Source: Prolixibacteraceae bacterium (GTDB taxonomy: Bacteria > Bacteroidota > Bacteroidia > Bacteroidales > Prolixibacteraceae). Taken from it: a stretch of 23,224 bases of DNA. This document shows positions 7,461 to 16,895 of the stretch, in pieces. The stretch is from NCBI GenBank assembly GCA_023228025.1, contig JALOCD010000065.1, forward strand, positions 1 to 23,224, read 5' to 3'. Within the stretch, counting starts at the first letter, position 1. Every line of letters begins with the position of its first letter. Under the pieces are notes generated by a model that was not told the DNA's origin, did no database searches, and was given only the letters and a program-made list of their open reading frames with translations. Made by a program: the position numbers and the translations under genes.

Positions 7461-10400
7461 ATGACACATTTAACCGCCAAAATAACAGTTGTCATATTGA
7501 TTTTCACTCTATTGACACGATTTGCATGTTTCGCAAACGTAGATCAGCCTGATAAAAAGGAAGTTCAAAGAAGCACGCTTCTCCAGGGATTTGTGGCTCC
7601 GCCCGATTCTACCCGACCGGGTGTCTACTGGTACTTCATGGATGGTAACATCTCCCAAAAGGGAATGACTGAAGATCTGGAATCGATGAAAAAGGCTGGC
7701 ATCGGCAGTGTCATATTCCTCGAAGTCAACGTGGGTATTCCAAGGGGTCCTGTAACCTTTTTGAGCGACAAGTGGCAGGATTTGTTTAAACATGCCGTCA
7801 AGGAAGCCGAACGATTGGGGATTTCGCTGACACTTGGTTCAGGTCCCGGATGGGCCGGTAGCGGAGGCCCATGGGTGAAACCTGAACAATCAATGCAACA
7901 CCTTGTTGCTTCAGATACACTGGTTAAGGGGCCTTCCCGATTCAGTTCCATACTGGCAATCCCAAAACCTAAAAAACCCTACTTTGGTTATGGCGCCCTC
8001 ACCGACTCGCTGCGAATAAAATGGGAAAACTACTACAAGGATGTTGCGCTCCTAGCTTTCCCTACCCCCGATAATGGCGCTAAAATACCTGATGTTGAAG
8101 ATAAAGCGCTCTATTACCGCGCGCCATACTCCTCTGTGAAAGGGGTGAAACCATTCCTGCCCACACCCCTGAATTACCCTGAAACATTGTCCGGAACTTT
8201 CATTCCAAAGGGGAGTATTCTGGATATCACCTCCTATCTGCACGCTGATGGAACCTTGACATGGGATGTCCCCGCAGGTAACTGGACGATCTTGCGGTTG
8301 GGACTTCGGAACAATGGTGCAATAACCCGTCCTGCGCCTCAACCAGGTCTTGGATTCGAATGTGACAAGATGGATACTGCTGCATTTAACGCCCATTACG
8401 AAGCCTTCATGGGAAAATTGTTACAAAAAGTTGGGCCATTGAATCCTGCCTCTTCCGGAGGATGGAAAATGATTCACATCGATAGCTGGGAGATGGGTGC
8501 GCAAAACTGGAGCGCCAATTTTCGAAAAGAATTCAAGCAAAGACGCAAATACGATCCCATGCCTTACCTGCCTGCTTATACCGGATCCATCGTGGGTTCC
8601 CGCGAAGTCACCGAAAGATTTTTGTGGGATATTCGTCAGACAGCACAGGAGTTGGTTGTGCTAAACCATGCGCAACACTTCAAAGTCCTGGGGAGGCGTA
8701 GCGGACTGAGGCTCTCCATCGAACCATACGATATGAACCCAACTGCCGACCTCGAGCTGGGTTCAGTTGCGGATGTGCCGATGTGCGAATTCTGGAGCAA
8801 AAATTACGGCTATAACACCTCTTTCAGTTGCATCGAAGCAGCATCCATCGCACATGTCCTTGGCAAACCTGTCGTTCAGGCAGAGGCATTCACTGCCGAA
8901 AAACAGGAGGGTTGGAAACTCTACCCGGGAGCCATTAAAGATCAGGGCGACTGGGCTTTTGCGACAGGTATCAATAAATTTTTCTACCATACTTTCGCCC
9001 ATCAACCGCTCAATGAATCGCTCAAGCCCGGAATGACCATGGGCCCTTACGGCGTGCACTGGGACCGCAACCAGACCTGGTGGTACATGTCCAAAGCCTA
9101 CCACACCTACATTGCCCGCTGCTCCTATCTTTTGCAACAAGGAAAAAGTGTGGCAGATATCCTCTACCTGACTCCTGAAGGTGCGCCGCATGTCTTTCGC
9201 CCTCCACTCTCTGCACTGACAGGGAACGACACACTTCCCGACCGACGCGGGTACAATTTTGACGGATGCTCTCCGGGTATGCTTAAAAATGCATCCGTGA
9301 AGGAGCACAAAATCATCTTTCCTGATGGTGGAAGCTACCGGCTTTTGGTATTGCCGCAAATCGAGATCATGACTCCAGAATTGCTCAAAAAAATTGAATC
9401 CCTGGTGAAAGCCGGGGCAAATATTGTTGGAATTCCACCAAAGAAATCACCGAGCCTGGTCAACTATCCGGCTTGTGATGTGGTGGTTTCAACCACGGCG
9501 GCAATAATGTGGAAAAACCTTGACATACCGGGAAATACTAAGGCTCATTCCTACGGATTGGGCAAAATTTTCAATAGTAGCAGCTTCACGGTTGTGGATT
9601 CTACCAGGCCCTATCCAAACTATGAACAGACTGCCGATATTTTGAGACAATTGAATGTGTTTGAAGATTTTAGCTCGAATGAACCGGTAAGGTATGCCCA
9701 TCGAACCTTGCCCAAGCTGGAAATCTATTTTGTCTCCAACCGCTCGGGTGAAAAAATCGAATCGCAATGCAACTTCAGGGTGTCAGGTGGAACGCCCGAG
9801 CTTTGGGATCCGCTGACAGGTGAAACCAGATCGCTGCCTAATTTCACCCGAAAAGGCGATATCACTAATGTTCCCATTCAATTTGATCCAAATCAGAGCT
9901 TTTTTGTTCTATTTACTACCGAAAAACAAGAAAGTTCTCCTATCAAAACAAGTACAAAAAACTTTCCTGAAAAAAATACGATTTTGACTTTGGATGGTTC
10001 CTGGAAACTTAATTTCGACTCCAAACTTGGTGGATCCGGAGAAATTATCTTCGACAAACTGGAAGATTGGACCAAACGACCGGAATCCGGGATCAAATAT
10101 TATTCGGGAACCGTCTCTTATCAAAAAAACTTCACGCTCACCAAATCATCGCTGAAACAAGCTTCACGGTTTTGGATCCATCTTGGTAAAGTAAACAATA
10201 TGGCCCAGGTTAGCCTGAATGGTATTGACCTTGGAACATTATGGACGGCGCCCTGGAGCATTGATATTACCAAGGCAATCAAAGAGAGTGAAAACTTGCT
10301 TGAGATCAAGGTGGTCAATCTTTGGCCCAACCGTTTGATCGGTGACGAGCAATTCCCATCCGATGGCATCGCAAACAGGAATTGGCCTGATTGGCTGATC

Positions 10401-10529
10401 GAAATCAAACCCCGCAATTCAGAAAGAATCACCTTCGCCACATACAATTTTTACAAAAAAAATGCACCTTTGTTAAAGTCGGGACTTTTGGGACCGGTTT
10501 GCATTTTGGCCGAAGAACCGGATAAGTAG
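7461..10529 (+). CDS. GH106-type alpha-L-rhamnosidase, secreted
   Basis: The family hydrolyses terminal alpha-L-rhamnose from plant pectin (rhamnogalacturonan) or other rhamnosides using inverting chemistry and calcium. A signal peptide (about 1-25, FACFA cleavage region) precedes the GH106 start motif FVAPPDSTRPGVYWYFMDG (about 44-62). This is followed by MTEDLESMKKAGIGSV and GSGPGWAGSGGPW. Carboxylates in conserved settings are E344 (IDSWEMG) and E475/E480 (QAEAFTAE); I propose these as catalytic or metal ligands without certainty. The C-terminal jelly roll (about 835-1015) carries LNGIDLGTLW, then NLWPNRLIGD, typical of the family's galactose-binding-like domain. The 1022-residue length is normal. 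It follows GH92 by 227 nt with a repeat in between, and precedes a divergent relative. The exact rhamnoside is unknown. Confidence 0.85.
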   Translation: MTHLTAKITVVILIFTLLTRFACFANVDQPDKKEVQRSTLLQGFVAPPDSTRPGVYWYFMDGNISQKGMTEDLESMKKAGIGSVIFLEVNVGIPRGPVTFLSDKWQDLFKHAVKEAERLGISLTLGSGPGWAGSGGPWVKPEQSMQHLVASDTLVKGPSRFSSILAIPKPKKPYFGYGALTDSLRIKWENYYKDVALLAFPTPDNGAKIPDVEDKALYYRAPYSSVKGVKPFLPTPLNYPETLSGTFIPKGSILDITSYLHADGTLTWDVPAGNWTILRLGLRNNGAITRPAPQPGLGFECDKMDTAAFNAHYEAFMGKLLQKVGPLNPASSGGWKMIHIDSWEMGAQNWSANFRKEFKQRRKYDPMPYLPAYTGSIVGSREVTERFLWDIRQTAQELVVLNHAQHFKVLGRRSGLRLSIEPYDMNPTADLELGSVADVPMCEFWSKNYGYNTSFSCIEAASIAHVLGKPVVQAEAFTAEKQEGWKLYPGAIKDQGDWAFATGINKFFYHTFAHQPLNESLKPGMTMGPYGVHWDRNQTWWYMSKAYHTYIARCSYLLQQGKSVADILYLTPEGAPHVFRPPLSALTGNDTLPDRRGYNFDGCSPGMLKNASVKEHKIIFPDGGSYRLLVLPQIEIMTPELLKKIESLVKAGANIVGIPPKKSPSLVNYPACDVVVSTTAAIMWKNLDIPGNTKAHSYGLGKIFNSSSFTVVDSTRPYPNYEQTADILRQLNVFEDFSSNEPVRYAHRTLPKLEIYFVSNRSGEKIESQCNFRVSGGTPELWDPLTGETRSLPNFTRKGDITNVPIQFDPNQSFFVLFTTEKQESSPIKTSTKNFPEKNTILTLDGSWKLNFDSKLGGSGEIIFDKLEDWTKRPESGIKYYSGTVSYQKNFTLTKSSLKQASRFWIHLGKVNNMAQVSLNGIDLGTLWTAPWSIDITKAIKESENLLEIKVVNLWPNRLIGDEQFPSDGIANRNWPDWLIEIKPRNSERITFATYNFYKKNAPLLKSGLLGPVCILAEEPDK

Positions 10530-10712
10530 AAAGACTGGGGATCCGTTCGAATGCGAAAATTGGGAAATGTGAAAATGTGAAAATTAAGTAGAATCCTGAG
10601 CAAAACCGAAAGGGTAAAGTCCCTGCAGATCCTAATTATCCTGTAAGTCCTAAAGGTCCTTATAGACTAAGAGAACCAGAAAATAGAAGATTACTACCAA
10701 CAAATAACTACC
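10530..10712. repeat. Degenerate short-word repeats between the two GH106-like genes
   Basis: Two runs are visible. At about 10553-10587 words of the type GAAAATTGGGAAATGTGAAAA recur, and at about 10627-10675 words of the type TCCTGTAAG, TCCTAAAGG and TCCTTATAG recur. Neither codes for protein and no terminator is seen, so the two genes may still be co-transcribed. Confidence 0.4.
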
Positions 10713-13700
10713 ATGAAGACTAAAAACTACCATTCACTAAACACTTTTTGGTTGATCCTTGGATTGGCCCTTTTCCTTTTTACCGGATGCAGCAAAGAGC
10801 AAAAAAAAGAGATTAGCAAAATCAACGACTTTGCCTCCCTGCAATCCAAACTTCAGGATCCCCCTTCCGAATACCGCAGTGCTCCGCTCTGGGACTGGAA
10901 CGACAAAATCACCGAAGAGGGGATTGATTTCCACATGAAAAAATTCAAAGAGGGTGGTTTGGGTGGCATTTTTGTTCATCCACGACCCGGACTGATCACA
11001 GAATATATCTCGGAAAATTGGCATCATCTCTTTGATTACACCGTCAAGAAAGGAAAAGAACTGGGGATGAACGTGTGGATTTATGATGAAAACAGTTATC
11101 CCAGCGGATTTGCAGGGGGGCATGTTCCGGCTGAAATGCCTGATTCATACACACATGGAACCGGCATGAGCTGTTTGGTCCAAGATACCCTCAAAACTGA
11201 TACAACCAAATACGAAGTAGTTCTTAAACTGGAGAACAATCAGTTCAAAGAGATCACTGCCAATCTCAAAGTGGAGCAGGGAAGGATTGGTAAGTACTAT
11301 CTTTTTACAAAAACGTTTGCCAAAAAAGGTTACTGGATGGGCAATTTCCCTTATGTGGACCTGCTTTACAAAGGAGTAACCGAAAAATTCATGGAGGTGA
11401 CCATGAAAGGTTACGAAAAGTACAACAAAGCAGATTTTGGAAACACCTTACCAGGAATCTTCACCGATGAACCCAACCTCGAGGCTGCGCTCGGAACAAG
11501 AACTTCTTACCGGTGGACACCTGATCTTTTCGCCGAATTTCAAAAACGGTGGGGCTACGATCTGAGAATCAACCTCCCTTCATTGGTTGACGAAGCTGGA
11601 AACTGGAAGAAGGTGCGGCACGATTACTACACCACGCTGCTCGAAATGTTTATTGACCGTTGGGCCAAACCTTGGAGCAAATATTGTGAAGAGAATAAAC
11701 TCCGCTGGACTGGTCACTACTGGGAGCATGGCTGGCCGAAGCCAACCGACGGATCAGACGAATCTTCCTTTTACCTCTATCACCAGCAACCGGGCGTTGA
11801 TATGCTCGGGAACACCTATACCCCGAATGGTTTAGGTGGTCAATTCGGTAACACACGCGCCATTCGCGAACTGCACAGCGCAGCCAACCAGGCAGGTCAC
11901 AACCGAATGCTTAGTGAAACATACGGAGGCGCTGGTTGGGAGATCAACTTTGCCAATTTTAAGCGTTTGGTCGACTGGGAAGTTGTTTTAGGTGTCAACT
12001 TTGTCAACCAGCATCTCTCCTATTTCACCATCAAAGGGGTTCGAAAATTCGATTATCCCCCAAGTTTTTCTTATCACGAACCCTGGTGGGACAACTACAA
12101 ACCAATGGCAGATTATATCGGACGCATCTCCATGGCCATGTCATCAGGGGAACAAATCAACAAAACACTGGTACTGCAACCCAATACCACTGCCTGGAGC
12201 TACTTCTCCAGAATCGTAAAAAATGCCACCATCGATACGATCCAGGATAATTTTAAACATTTCGTATTTCTGCTCGAAAGGGCCCATTACGAATATGACC
12301 TTGGATCTGAATTGGTTTTGCGAACCATTGGATCAGTCAAAAATGGAAAGATGATTGTTGGGAACAGGGCATATAGTCTGGTTGTTATACCTGCTACAAT
12401 GGAAAATCTTGACAAGAATAGCTACCAGCTACTGAAAGAATACCTGCTTCAGGGGGGAAAAATCCTATCCTTTACGCGCAACATTCCGCGGCAGGATGGG
12501 GCTGATACCAACCTGAACAACGAATTAATGACGGCATTCCCAAAACAGTGGAGTTTTTCCAAAGCGCCGGATGACGAAATTGCCAGGGTTGCCCTGAGAG
12601 ACGCGGATTTTGACATCACTGAATCCTTGCCACTTGCAGGTGAATTGTATCACCAGCGCAGAGTCCTGAAAGATGGTGAACTGCTCTTCTTCGTCAATAC
12701 GGACACCACACAAAACGTATCCGCCACGATTACGGGCAATGGCAAGAGCCTGATAAAGATGGATCTCGACAATGGAAGTTGTTCGCTAGTCCCAGTGAAA
12801 CCTGAGAATGGTCAAATCACTTTCGATCTGGAATTGCCGCCAATCGGAAGCGTCCTCTATTTCCTGACCAAAACAAATACATCGGCAGTTTCAGCTTCAG
12901 CCATTGCTACAACAGCTGCCAACAGTTCCGAAATAGCTACTGAAAAACCTGTAACTGAACAAATTGAAACCGTCGTTAAACAGGAGGCTGACAATATTTT
13001 AGTTCTGGATTTTCTAGATTTAAAAGGGAATAAAGTTGATCTGAAGGAGACCTATTTCATGAAAGCCATGCACCAGCTTTACGATAGCAGCGGATTCAAA
13101 ATGGGCAATCCTTGGCAACATAAGATTCAATACAAACAGGATTACATGGCACTGGACACCTTTAAAACAGGATCGGGTTTTGAGGTGAACTACCATTTCA
13201 ATGTGGCAGCCGGGGCAGATTTAAATGCATTATCGGGTCTGGATGCAGTAATTGAACGTCCCGAATTGTGGGATCTCTATCTTAACGGGATGAAACTTAC
13301 AAAATCGGATAAATGGTGGATCGACCGTGAATTCTTCCGTTTCCCGGTAGGGGGCAGCTTGAAGGCGGGACTGAATATTCTCACGCTTAAGGCAGAGAAA
13401 ATGTCGGTACACGCTGAAATCATGCCGGCTTACCTTGTAGGCAATTTCAAGTTGACACCGCTTAAGCAAGGTTTTGAAGTCACCAACGGATCCTTAACTG
13501 CAATGGGTTCATGGAAATCACTGGGCTTCCCATTCTATTCGCAAAAAGTGCTCTATTCTCAGAAATACAAGACCTTGCAATCCGGAACGACATACAAACT
13601 CAGACTGAACCGTTGGAATGGTACGATGGCTGTGGTTTACCTTAATGGAGCCAAAACCGGTTTGATTACGACAGCACCCTTCGAAATGACCCTGCCGGCA

Positions 13701-13910
13701 AATTTAAAACCGGAAGGAAATACCATCTCGGTAGAAATAATTGGAAGCTTGAAAAACACCTTTGGTTTTCTCTACAAAAGCAGTGCAGGCAGATGGATCA
13801 TAGGTCCGGGAGATTGGGATGTTGCCCCGACTTCTCTTCCATCACTCGATCAATACTTCCTCATCGATTATGGATTATATGAACCCTTCAGCCTGTTTTC
13901 GATGAATTAA
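10713..13910 (+). CDS. Large GH106-like glycoside hydrolase, lipoprotein
   Basis: The N-terminus has a hydrophobic stretch and lipobox LFTGC, so C26 should be lipidated and the protein anchored in the outer or inner membrane. The catalytic region opens with APLWDWND (about 57), GGLGGIFVHPRPGL and WIYDENSYPSGFAGG (about 113-127), a motif set of the GH106-like glycosidases annotated only as glycosyl hydrolase. Candidate acidic residues lie in GIFTDEPN (about 249-256) and LSETYGG. A Ser/Thr/Ala-rich linker (about 725-760) joins it to a C-terminal part with two probable galactose-binding-like jelly rolls, each with a lNG-type strand (LYLNGMK, VYLNGAK). It differs strongly from its neighbour at 7461, so this is not a recent duplication. 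At 1065 residues it seems complete. The substrate is unknown; a rhamnoside or related deoxysugar is inferred from family and context. Confidence 0.75.
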   Translation: MKTKNYHSLNTFWLILGLALFLFTGCSKEQKKEISKINDFASLQSKLQDPPSEYRSAPLWDWNDKITEEGIDFHMKKFKEGGLGGIFVHPRPGLITEYISENWHHLFDYTVKKGKELGMNVWIYDENSYPSGFAGGHVPAEMPDSYTHGTGMSCLVQDTLKTDTTKYEVVLKLENNQFKEITANLKVEQGRIGKYYLFTKTFAKKGYWMGNFPYVDLLYKGVTEKFMEVTMKGYEKYNKADFGNTLPGIFTDEPNLEAALGTRTSYRWTPDLFAEFQKRWGYDLRINLPSLVDEAGNWKKVRHDYYTTLLEMFIDRWAKPWSKYCEENKLRWTGHYWEHGWPKPTDGSDESSFYLYHQQPGVDMLGNTYTPNGLGGQFGNTRAIRELHSAANQAGHNRMLSETYGGAGWEINFANFKRLVDWEVVLGVNFVNQHLSYFTIKGVRKFDYPPSFSYHEPWWDNYKPMADYIGRISMAMSSGEQINKTLVLQPNTTAWSYFSRIVKNATIDTIQDNFKHFVFLLERAHYEYDLGSELVLRTIGSVKNGKMIVGNRAYSLVVIPATMENLDKNSYQLLKEYLLQGGKILSFTRNIPRQDGADTNLNNELMTAFPKQWSFSKAPDDEIARVALRDADFDITESLPLAGELYHQRRVLKDGELLFFVNTDTTQNVSATITGNGKSLIKMDLDNGSCSLVPVKPENGQITFDLELPPIGSVLYFLTKTNTSAVSASAIATTAANSSEIATEKPVTEQIETVVKQEADNILVLDFLDLKGNKVDLKETYFMKAMHQLYDSSGFKMGNPWQHKIQYKQDYMALDTFKTGSGFEVNYHFNVAAGADLNALSGLDAVIERPELWDLYLNGMKLTKSDKWWIDREFFRFPVGGSLKAGLNILTLKAEKMSVHAEIMPAYLVGNFKLTPLKQGFEVTNGSLTAMGSWKSLGFPFYSQKVLYSQKYKTLQSGTTYKLRLNRWNGTMAVVYLNGAKTGLITTAPFEMTLPANLKPEGNTISVEIIGSLKNTFGFLYKSSAGRWIIGPGDWDVAPTSLPSLDQYFLIDYGLYEPFSLFSMN

Positions 13911-13997
13911 AAGTGTCTTGCAACATTTCAAATATCTCCATTTGGCATCGCTCAGGGATCGGTAACCTGTTAAACATTATAAACATCATAGGCATTT

Positions 13998-14633
13998 ATG
14001 CTTGAAAATATAATTTTCGATTTAGGAGGTGTTCTCCTGAACATTGATATGAACCAAACCAGAATGGCCTTTGCCCGGCTGGGTTGGAAAGAGGAGGATT
14101 GGAAAGGAGTCAACGGGAGGGGTAACCTGATTTTCGAAAATCTCGAAATTGGATTGGATTCGCCCACTCAATTCAGGGAGAAAATCAGGAGGCTTCTGCC
14201 TTCCATTCCGACTGATGCTGAAATTGATTTTGCCTGGAATGCCATGCTGCTGGATTTCCCGAGTGAAATTGTCAATTATCTGAACATGCTAAAAAGTAAA
14301 TACCGGCTTTTCCTTTTGAGTAACACCAACGAAATACATCTTCAAAGATTCAAAGAAATTTTCGAGGGAAGTTATGGTTACTCAATTGAACGACTTTTCG
14401 AAAAATGCTATTATTCGCATGTAATTGGGCACAGGAAACCCAATTCTGAAGCTTTTAAGCTGGTTTTAGAAGATGCCGGACTCGATCCCTTGAAGACACT
14501 TTTTATCGATGATCTGAAACCCAACATCGAAACAGCTGGGTGGTTTGGAATGAAGGTACTTCACATTGAGGCCGGGACTTTGATGGAGCGGTTACCCGAA
14601 TATCTTGGGAAATCTGAGGACTCCAATACTTGA
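13998..14633 (+). CDS. HAD-superfamily phosphatase, YihX-like
   Basis: This 211-residue HAD-IA hydrolase has motif I IIFDLGGVLLNID with nucleophile D8. Position +2 is Gly rather than Asp, as in E. coli YihX. Motif II is LLSNTN (S108), motif III K147 in HRKPNSEAF, and motif IV FIDDLKPN (D171, D172). YihX releases glucose from alpha-glucose-1-phosphate. By analogy this enzyme may act on a sugar phosphate, which would suit the last gene of a glycosidase cluster, but HAD specificity is not readable from motifs. It starts 87 nt after the GH106-like gene and converges on ispG. Confidence 0.85.
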   Translation: MLENIIFDLGGVLLNIDMNQTRMAFARLGWKEEDWKGVNGRGNLIFENLEIGLDSPTQFREKIRRLLPSIPTDAEIDFAWNAMLLDFPSEIVNYLNMLKSKYRLFLLSNTNEIHLQRFKEIFEGSYGYSIERLFEKCYYSHVIGHRKPNSEAFKLVLEDAGLDPLKTLFIDDLKPNIETAGWFGMKVLHIEAGTLMERLPEYLGKSEDSNT

Positions 14634-14661
14634 GGACTTTCCCATTCCTCATCACCCCTCG

Positions 14662-14726
14662 GCCCCTCGGCTTCGATCGGGGACCCGGGTTCCTCGTTTA
14701 CTATTGCCCTTCGACTTCGCTCAGGG
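14662..14726. repeat. Composite 60-65 bp dispersed repeat, copy 1
   Basis: It contains CCCCTCGGCTTCGATCGGGG, ACCCGGGTTCCTC, and the widespread imperfect palindrome CCCTTCGACTTCGCTCAGGG. The order and most bases recur at 23000-23064. It lies between the convergent ends of the HAD gene and ispG. Confidence 0.7.
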
Positions 14727-14776
14727 ACCAGTTCTACGATTCAATATATTCGCTGCAAAATAATTGAAGTTGCACT

Positions 14777-14834
14777 CTCCCAGTCGCCCCTTCTCCCCCT
14801 CATTTTTCCAAGTCCTCGTCCCAGTCGTCCCAGT
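14777..14834. repeat. CCCAGTCGT-type short tandem repeat after ispG
   Basis: Two perfect 9-bp copies of CGTCCCAGT (14817-14825, 14826-14834), with a degenerate relative near 14779. It is C/T-rich on the plus strand and continues the base bias of the ispG 3' end. Confidence 0.45.
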
Positions 14835-14850
14835 CTTTCTCTCGTTCCCC

Positions 14851-16725
14851 TCACTCCTTCCTCTTCGGCTCCTTCCACTCGCCACTTTCTTTGATCAGCT
14901 TTTTCAGCTCTTCAACTGCACGCTCCGTAGAAACGTGCCGTTCTATCAATTTTTGCCCTTTGTAAAGGTTGATGGTGCCTTTTCCCGCCCCAACATAGCC
15001 ATAGTCAACATCGCCCATCTCACCCGGACCATTTACGACGCAACCCATCACCCCAATCTTGAGATTTTTCAGGTGTTTGAAGTTTCTTTTTATCTCGGCC
15101 ACAGTATCCCTCAAATCAAAAAGGGTGCGGCCACAACCCGGACAAGAGATAAATTCAGTTTTTGTCACCCTCATGCGACTGGCCTGCAGGATACCAAAGG
15201 ATAAGTTTTTAAGTTCGTTGTATCCAATGTTCCCATCATTGGAAATCATGATACCATCACCATATCCATCGATGAAAAGTCCACCCAGATCTGTACAGGC
15301 GGCAAGCAACAGCTCCTCATAACTGTTTTTTCGGTAGGAACGGTGCAGAATAACCGGGATTTTGCAGATATGTGCATCCAGTTCCATGAAAAAAGCACGC
15401 ATCTCCGCAAAACTGTTCAGGTTGTTGCTCTCCATGATCAATACCATTTTCCGCTCCCGTTTCAGTTTCTCAATGGTTTCAGGATTACGTTCCTTGAAGC
15501 GGTCGTATTCCGCCTTATTGACCCGAACGAACCGCATCTGATTGGCATAGAAGTCGTTGTATAAGTACTCCTCCAATGTCAGGATGGGATACTCTTTCCC
15601 GGATTTATCCTGGATCTGTTTTCCGTCATAAAAGTATTCGGGTTCGGTTCCGGAACTGATGGTTTTGATCTCATCAAGACTATAATTGTTCAAATTGGCA
15701 ATAACAACAACAGGTTTCTTCCCACCAATATCGTTGACCGGTCGGTTGGACCGCCTTTCGTATTCGAATGGGTTGGTCTGGGCAACAAGTGGAGCTGTAA
15801 TTGGGGCATGAAATTCACGATCCTTGAAAACGTTTACCAATTTTCGGGCAAATGGAATCTCATCAGCAGGATCCTCGGTTAAAGAGACCCGAATGGTATC
15901 CCCTATTCCATCTGCAAGTAACGCTCCTGAGCCAACGGCCGACTTAATACGACCATCTTCCCCCTCTCCTGCTTCGGTAACGCCGATGTGGAATGGGAAA
16001 TTCATCTCTTCAAGCCTCATCCGGTAATTCATTAACCGAACGGTATAAACCATTATTCGGGTATTGCTCGACTTGATGGAGATGACAATGTTGTGATAAT
16101 CTTCCGCCTTGCAAATCCTCAGAAACTCCATGACCGATTCTACAATGCCGGCCGGAGTATCCCCGTACCTGCTCATGATCCGATCTGAAAGGGATCCCTG
16201 GTTGGCGCCAATCCGAAGGGCAATTCCCTGTTCTTTACAGGAACGGATGAATGGGACAAAACGCTCTTCAATCTTCTTCAGCTCCAACCGGTACGCTTCA
16301 TCCGTGTAATTATGTTGCACAAAAATAGCCCGCTTATCATAGAAATTTCCCGGATTGATCCTTACTTTGCACACATTTTTAATGGCGATTTCAGCCGCCG
16401 ACGGATTAAAATGTATATCGGCACACAGCGGCTGCTGATATCCCCTGAGATCGAGCTCATTCCTAATATTTATGAGATTTTCTGCTTCACGGATCCCCTG
16501 AACTGTAACGCGAACCAAATCCGCGCCTGCATCAATGATCCTGATAATCTGATTTACCGTTTTTTCAGTATCATTGGTGTCCGTATCAGTCATGGATTGA
16601 ATCCTGATCGGATAACCGGAACCCATGCTTACCGGACCAATGCTGACAGTAGCTGTCTCCTGACGTTTGTAATGCAGTAGATTATCGATGAAGTTAAAAC
16701 TTTGATTCATACGCAAATAATTCAT
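14851..16725 (-). CDS. ispG: 4-hydroxy-3-methylbut-2-enyl diphosphate synthase (IspG/GcpE), long form
   Basis: It converts MEcPP to HMBPP in the MEP isoprenoid pathway through a 4Fe-4S cluster. The N-terminal TIM barrel begins near residue 25 (VSIGPVSMGSG, IQSMTDTDT, IIDAGADLVRVTVQG). A middle domain of about 250 residues (roughly 300-520), lacking in E. coli IspG, follows as in plant and Bacteroidota enzymes. The C-terminal cluster domain has SCPGCGR with C528 and C531, and GCVVNGPGE with C562 and E569 as the fourth ligand. The 624-residue length is normal for the long form. An alternative start at M6 is possible. The last residues (EPKRKE) are encoded by the edge of a purine-rich repeat. 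It is divergent from gldA and appears monocistronic. Confidence 0.95.
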   Translation of the reverse strand: MNYLRMNQSFNFIDNLLHYKRQETATVSIGPVSMGSGYPIRIQSMTDTDTNDTEKTVNQIIRIIDAGADLVRVTVQGIREAENLINIRNELDLRGYQQPLCADIHFNPSAAEIAIKNVCKVRINPGNFYDKRAIFVQHNYTDEAYRLELKKIEERFVPFIRSCKEQGIALRIGANQGSLSDRIMSRYGDTPAGIVESVMEFLRICKAEDYHNIVISIKSSNTRIMVYTVRLMNYRMRLEEMNFPFHIGVTEAGEGEDGRIKSAVGSGALLADGIGDTIRVSLTEDPADEIPFARKLVNVFKDREFHAPITAPLVAQTNPFEYERRSNRPVNDIGGKKPVVVIANLNNYSLDEIKTISSGTEPEYFYDGKQIQDKSGKEYPILTLEEYLYNDFYANQMRFVRVNKAEYDRFKERNPETIEKLKRERKMVLIMESNNLNSFAEMRAFFMELDAHICKIPVILHRSYRKNSYEELLLAACTDLGGLFIDGYGDGIMISNDGNIGYNELKNLSFGILQASRMRVTKTEFISCPGCGRTLFDLRDTVAEIKRNFKHLKNLKIGVMGCVVNGPGEMGDVDYGYVGAGKGTINLYKGQKLIERHVSTERAVEELKKLIKESGEWKEPKRKE

Positions 16726-16846
16726 TTTGTATGATTCCCGAATCCCCGGGATAAATGACTTGAAAAAAAGATTTAGTTTATTGGAATAGATCGTATCAAC
16801 CAGGCAATCCTCATCCTACCTGTTAAATCTTTCCTCATAGTCATGG

Positions 16847-16854
16847 CAAATTTA
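16847..16854 (-). promoter_or_regulatory. Possible -7 box for ispG
   Basis: On the minus strand TAAATTTG fits TAnnTTTG. It would give a leader of about 115 nt. A TTTG lies upstream but at a 26-nt spacing, which is too long, so support is weak. Confidence 0.3.
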
Positions 16855-16895
16855 TCCTTTTATTTTGAATAAATTTGATCCAAAATATTAACTAC

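Noticed and set aside
14764..15204. Plus-strand frame of 146 codons opposite the ispG 3' end
   Set aside because: It overlaps the IspG cluster-binding motifs on the other strand and starts in low-complexity repeat.
16875..16895. TTG start extending GldA by seven residues
   Set aside because: The added residues are atypical and ATG 16896 starts exactly at the family N-terminus.
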